A stretch of 8,689 nucleotides of DNA. Origin: Nitrospirota bacterium. GTDB lineage: Bacteria > Nitrospirota > Nitrospiria > Nitrospirales > NS-4. The translations under genes were made by a program, and so were the position numbers. The DNA lies in the NCBI GenBank assembly GCA_005877525.1, contig VBON01000068.1, positions 1 to 8,689 of the forward strand, in the 5' to 3' direction. Positions within the stretch are counted from its first letter, which is position 1, and every line of letters starts with the position of its first letter. The notes below the pieces were generated by a model, which saw only the letters and a list, made by a program, of their open reading frames with translations, was not told where the DNA came from and did no database searches. Shown piece by piece: positions 6,291-8,689 of this stretch.

Positions 6291-7172
6291 CTACGCGGTT
6301 CCGGCTCGTTCTTCTTCGGACTCGACCGTGCGGCTCTTTTTCTTCCAATCCCACATGATCCGTTCAGCCCGCATCTGCACCGCGAAATCGGGATCCTTCA
6401 TGAGGGCCTTGACCGCCGGCTTTGCGCGCTCGTCCCCGATCAGGTGCAATGCCGCGATTGCTTGCAGGCGGACCGCCCAGTCCTCGTCCCTCGTTGCATC
6501 AATCAATGGCTCGACGGCTTCAGGCACACCAATCTCACCGAGCGCAGTGACCACATGCTTGCGGACGTGCTTATCCTTGTCGTTCATCACAGCCATGAGC
6601 CGCTCCACGGCGGGGAGACCCACCTCAATGAGCGCCTTGGTAGCCACATCCTTAAACTCCTCGTTTCGGAGCTGTGCCATCAATGGATCGAGCACCCGCT
6701 CGTCCTTGATTTTGCCAAGCACTTGAATGACGAAGGTTTTGATCTGGTACTCGCGAAGCGCCTTGATCAGTGGTTCGACGGCCAGCGGCCCGATCTGCGC
6801 CAAGGCATCCTGGGCCGCTTCACGGACGTTCCACTCGGCATCGCGCAGGGCCGTGATGAGTGGCCCAATGGCGCGCTCATCGGCCATCTCGCCGAGTGTG
6901 ATGGCAGCGTCTTTGCGGCGGAACCAGTCCTTGTCCTTTAGCAGATCGATTTGGATCTCGACCTCGTCCTTGACCTTCTCCTCGACCACCGGCACCTGGG
7001 TCACCAAGGCAGGCGTCGCCTCGGGGGTGATTTCGCCCTGTTGTTCAGGGGAAGATGGAACCGTGGGCATATCGGATGCGGGAAGAGCCTCCGCGGTCGG
7101 CGCCGAAGTCTTTTCCGGCGGGATCGCAGTCTTCATCTTGTCGTGATCAGGGTTTTTAGTTTCCTCTGCCAT
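6291..7172 (-). CDS. Cytoplasmic HEAT-repeat protein with Pro/Glu-rich N-terminal tail
   Basis: This is a 293-residue protein without signal peptide or membrane segment. Residues 1 to about 70 are a low-complexity Pro, Glu, Thr, Ala tail, probably disordered. Residues about 79-285 form seven HEAT/PBS-lyase-type repeats of 28-31 residues (for example KDKDWFRRKDAAITLGEMAD and RDEDWAVRLQAIAALHLIGD). Repeats 3 and 4 are shorter and have lost the VR signature. A charged end follows (KKKSRTVESEEER). This is a protein-binding solenoid with no catalytic residues of its own. The ATG at 7172 has AGGAGAGGG just upstream. It begins 11 bases after the small basic gene and ends immediately before the hydrolase coding frame, so the three form a likely operon. 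Compared with the exported HEAT protein at 1014, it lacks TPRs and export signal. Confidence 0.9.
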   Translation of the reverse strand: MAEETKNPDHDKMKTAIPPEKTSAPTAEALPASDMPTVPSSPEQQGEITPEATPALVTQVPVVEEKVKDEVEIQIDLLKDKDWFRRKDAAITLGEMADERAIGPLITALRDAEWNVREAAQDALAQIGPLAVEPLIKALREYQIKTFVIQVLGKIKDERVLDPLMAQLRNEEFKDVATKALIEVGLPAVERLMAVMNDKDKHVRKHVVTALGEIGVPEAVEPLIDATRDEDWAVRLQAIAALHLIGDERAKPAVKALMKDPDFAVQMRAERIMWDWKKKSRTVESEEERAGTA

Positions 7173-7183
7173 GCCCTCTCCTC

Positions 7184-7405
7184 TTAACTGGCGGCGGCGG
7201 CCGGTTTGGCCTCAGCCTTTTTCCCGCTGGCGTGCGCTTTTCGCAAAACCTGGGCCCGCTGCTTTCGTTGCGCACGCTTTAAATGTTTTCGCAGGGCGCG
7301 GATGGCGGCGTCGCCATCAGGCTTTTCGGACGCCTTGCTTCGTTCCTGGAGCTTCGTTTTTAACCGCGTCATATCGGCCTGCGCCGGCGTTTTCTTTTGC
7401 CCCAT
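7184..7405 (-). CDS. Small basic Ala/Lys-rich protein
   Basis: I do not recognise this 73-residue protein. By count it has 13 Lys and 8 Arg against 6 Asp plus Glu, so it is strongly basic. Its middle (AIRALRKHLKRAQRKQRAQV) is a helix with basic faces and it ends in an Ala/Lys/Pro tail (KKAEAKPAAAAS). It has no cysteine and no hydrophobic segment, so it is cytoplasmic and could bind nucleic acid or an acidic partner such as the Glu-rich tail of the next protein; both are guesses. The ATG at 7405 has GGAG five bases ahead. It is the first gene of the cluster with the HEAT protein and the hydrolase, and has a promoter of its own at 7493-7522. Confidence 0.78.
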   Translation of the reverse strand: MGQKKTPAQADMTRLKTKLQERSKASEKPDGDAAIRALRKHLKRAQRKQRAQVLRKAHASGKKAEAKPAAAAS

Positions 7406-7492
7406 GTTTTCTCCAAATGCTGAATTGATCGTTAGCGTTAGGGCAAGGGTGAGCCCGCTTGGACCCCACGTAGCTTCCGGCTTTACCGTTGA

Positions 7493-7522
7493 AGTCTATC
7501 GGGTCGCGTGAGGAACTGTCAA
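7493..7522 (-). promoter_or_regulatory. Candidate promoter for the basic-protein / HEAT / hydrolase cluster
   Basis: On the minus strand a perfect TTGACA (7522-7517), an 18-base spacer and TAGACT (7498-7493, four of six). The TGA inside the -35 is the stop codon of rlpA, so the promoter overlaps the end of that gene. The transcript would begin near 7486, about 80 bases before the ATG at 7405. Confidence 0.55.
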
Positions 7523-8238
7523 ACGGAAACGGGAATCTCCTCCCGGTCCCCTGACTCACTGTGTTCATCGGCTATTGGATCTGACTGAAGTTGAAGCGGG
7601 GGAAGATCCTCGGAAAACTGAGACAGCCGGCGGGACTTGCGTTCGTCCCGAAGATCTCGTAAAGACGCCCATGCGATTCGATACTGCTCTGCCGTACCTG
7701 GAGCGATCCACACGTCGCCGTAGCGGGAGCCCCATGCTGCTGAGAAACGGATTTCCGATTCGTTAGTCCCCGGCATTTTTTGTTCATCGAACAGAGCGAA
7801 CGGGGCAGTGGCCATCGGGCCCGGAATTTCCTCAGTAATGACCTCGATGGTCACCGGCGACGTACCGACGTCGATCATGTCGAGCTTTTCGGCGGCCGCG
7901 TACGACAGGTCAATGATCCGCCCGTCGATGTAGGGCCCCCGGTCGTTGATCAACACCTCGACCTGACGCCCGTTCGACGCGTTCATCACCCTCACACGGG
8001 ACCCGAGCGTCAACACTCTATGGGCCGCCGTCAATTTATATTGATCGTAGATCTGGCCGCTCGCTGTCAGCCGGCCCTGAAATTCCTTGCCGTACCAGGA
8101 CGCGGAACCGCGCTCTTTCAGACCCGCATCATACGCGCCGTGCCCTTTGGGTACCAGTGCACAGCCCGCCACCCCGATCGAGGTGATCAGGACCAGGCCG
8201 AGTGCGAATACGCTCTGTCGGGCGCCCAATAAATTCAT
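7519..8238 (-). CDS. rlpA: RlpA-like septal ring lytic transglycosylase lipoprotein
   Basis: This is a 239-residue lipoprotein of the RlpA family, which cleaves glycan strands lacking stem peptides in peptidoglycan and acts at the septum or outer membrane. Residues 1-25 are a lipoprotein signal with lipobox VAGC (C26). The double-psi beta-barrel domain runs from about 44 to 134: GSASWYG, TASGQIYDQYKLTAAH, INDRGPY and RIIDLSYAAA. D65 and H73, spaced as the Asp and His needed for activity in the Pseudomonas enzyme, are both present. The C-terminal about 100 residues do not look like a standard SPOR domain and end in an acidic tail (EHSESGDREEIPVSV). The ATG at 8238 has GAGG five bases ahead. 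The gene is divergent from rimO; an internal promoter for the next cluster overlaps its stop. Confidence 0.93.
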   Translation of the reverse strand: MNLLGARQSVFALGLVLITSIGVAGCALVPKGHGAYDAGLKERGSASWYGKEFQGRLTASGQIYDQYKLTAAHRVLTLGSRVRVMNASNGRQVEVLINDRGPYIDGRIIDLSYAAAEKLDMIDVGTSPVTIEVITEEIPGPMATAPFALFDEQKMPGTNESEIRFSAAWGSRYGDVWIAPGTAEQYRIAWASLRDLRDERKSRRLSQFSEDLPPLQLQSDPIADEHSESGDREEIPVSV

Positions 8239-8286
8239 TTCATCCTCGGTGCTTCGCTAGCTGTCATTACTATCATAACGTCTTCT

Positions 8287-8301
8287 CCTGATAGTATCAG
8301 G
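8287..8301. promoter_or_regulatory. Operator-like palindrome upstream of rlpA
   Basis: CCTGATAGTATCAGG is a perfect 7+1+7 palindrome 49 bases upstream of the rlpA start. A further copy of its half-site (TACTATCA) lies at 8268-8275. A weak -10-like TATGAT overlaps that copy on the minus strand. This could be a repressor or activator site, but no regulator is identified. Confidence 0.35.
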
Positions 8302-8376
8302 CGCATCAATAATGAGTGTATGAAGGTTCGGTAATAAGAGCCTGACGAAGCCAGGCCTTGTCAGATAGGTGAATGT

Positions 8377-8405
8377 ACCTTAGCAAAGCTGAGGCTTCCT
8401 GTCAA
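8377..8405 (-). promoter_or_regulatory. Candidate rlpA promoter
   Basis: On the minus strand a perfect TTGACA (8405-8400) is followed after 17 bases by TAAGGT (8382-8377, three of six). It would give a leader of about 130 bases containing the palindrome at 8287-8301. The -10 is weak, so this is only a candidate. Confidence 0.35.
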
Positions 8406-8413
8406 GTGGCCTG

Positions 8414-8442
8414 TTGACACCCTGCTGACGGTCCCCTACACT
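8414..8442 (+). promoter_or_regulatory. rimO: Sigma70 promoter of rimO, leaderless spacing
   Basis: TTGACA (8414-8419), a 17-base spacer and TACACT (8437-8442, four of six). The ATG at 8450 lies seven bases after the -10, so transcription should start at or within a base of the start codon. No Shine-Dalgarno is present. The -35 sits 8 bases from a mirrored TTGACA facing rlpA. Confidence 0.72.
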
Positions 8443-8449
8443 GAGCACC

Positions 8450-8689
8450 ATGTCCTTGTTAACATTGACCACGTCCGCTTCCCAGAGGCCCAAAATCACG
8501 GTCGGACTCGTGAATCTCGGGTGCTCCAAGAACCAGGTCGATAGTGAGGTCATGCTGGGTGCCCTCGCGCAGAGTGGATTCTCCTTCACGTCGGATCCGC
8601 GCTCGGCAGTGGTCGTGATCATCAATACTTGCGGGTTTATCGAAGAAGCCAAGCAGGAATCCATCGACGCCATCATTCGGTTTGGCGAG
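8450..8689 (+). CDS. rimO: Ribosomal protein S12 methylthiotransferase RimO, 5' part
   Basis: The first 80 residues of a radical-SAM methylthiotransferase; the gene runs off the right edge. RimO adds a methylthio group to an aspartate of ribosomal protein S12. The visible part is the N-terminal UPF0004/MTTase domain, which binds the second 4Fe-4S cluster: VGLVNLGCSKNQVDSE (C25) and IINTCGFIEEAKQESID (C61), close to the RimO consensus and distinct from MiaB. The third cluster cysteine and the radical-SAM CxxxCxxC lie beyond the edge. I chose ATG 8450 as the first in-frame ATG; it adds a short Ser/Thr stretch before the conserved KITVGLV. There is no ribosome-binding site, and the promoter spacing suggests a leaderless transcript. 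Confidence 0.93.
   Translation, partial: MSLLTLTTSASQRPKITVGLVNLGCSKNQVDSEVMLGALAQSGFSFTSDPRSAVVVIINTCGFIEEAKQESIDAIIRFGE

Noticed and set aside
6291..6293. TAG between HEAT and hydrolase as a pyrrolysine codon
   Set aside because: No pyl genes or other recoding signal are visible, and other genes in the window show nothing similar; ordinary stop is simpler.
6237..6941. 234-codon plus-strand open frame
   Set aside because: It is a shadow of the HEAT-repeat gene on the other strand; its regularity follows from the repeats.
8342..8364. Stem CTGAC-AAG / CTT-GTCAG before rimO as a riboswitch or terminator
   Set aside because: Short, with a bulge, no T-run, and upstream of the predicted rimO transcript start.
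8380..8676. 98-codon minus-strand open frame at the right edge
   Set aside because: It lies antisense to rimO, whose conserved cysteine motifs make the plus strand the coding one.

Overview
The window reads as a piece of GC-rich, Gram-negative-type bacterial chromosome. It carries lipoprotein and signal-peptide genes, a probable outer-membrane-associated protein, two HEAT-repeat proteins and classic TTGACA-type promoters. The mix (HEAT-repeat proteins, a DUF3015 protein, a DUF4105/Lnb-type protein, RlpA, RimO) fits a Nitrospira-like lineage (Nitrospirota), but that placement rests on general impression, not a search. I see no mobile element, CRISPR array, rRNA or tRNA.

Layout, left to right. 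1-125 is AT-rich and geneless. 126-809 (-) is a six-helix rhomboid protease, divergent from 1014-2342 (+), an exported TPR + HEAT-repeat protein. That gene is followed at 2395-2826 (+) by a small membrane-anchored helical protein, probably in the same operon. These plus-strand genes converge, with a 16-base gap, on a DUF4105 gene read from 4751 to 2843 (-), which is broken by one frameshift near 3370. Upstream of it is a DUF3015 exported protein (4792-5307, -) with a textbook sigma70 promoter. A perfect-stem intrinsic terminator lies between the two. The 3' arm of that terminator also holds the only good ribosome-binding site for the DUF4105 gene.

A second minus-strand cluster follows: a 73-residue basic protein (7184-7405), a cytoplasmic HEAT-repeat protein (6291-7172) and an alpha/beta hydrolase (5511-6134). 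The hydrolase homology continues upstream, in frame, to the TAG stop of the HEAT gene, without any ATG, GTG or TTG start. Next is rlpA (7519-8238, -), a lipoprotein septal lytic transglycosylase family member. At the right edge is the 5' end of rimO (8450 onward, +), divergent from rlpA and apparently transcribed as a leaderless mRNA.

How the genes work together: rlpA, the DUF3015/DUF4105 pair, the TPR-HEAT protein and its neighbour all point to the cell envelope, while RimO modifies ribosomal protein S12. I do not see one obvious new multi-gene system. The most interesting signals are small-scale: the terminator that contains the next gene's ribosome-binding site, the frameshift at CCT-TGA, the hydrolase with no start, and the predicted leaderless starts.
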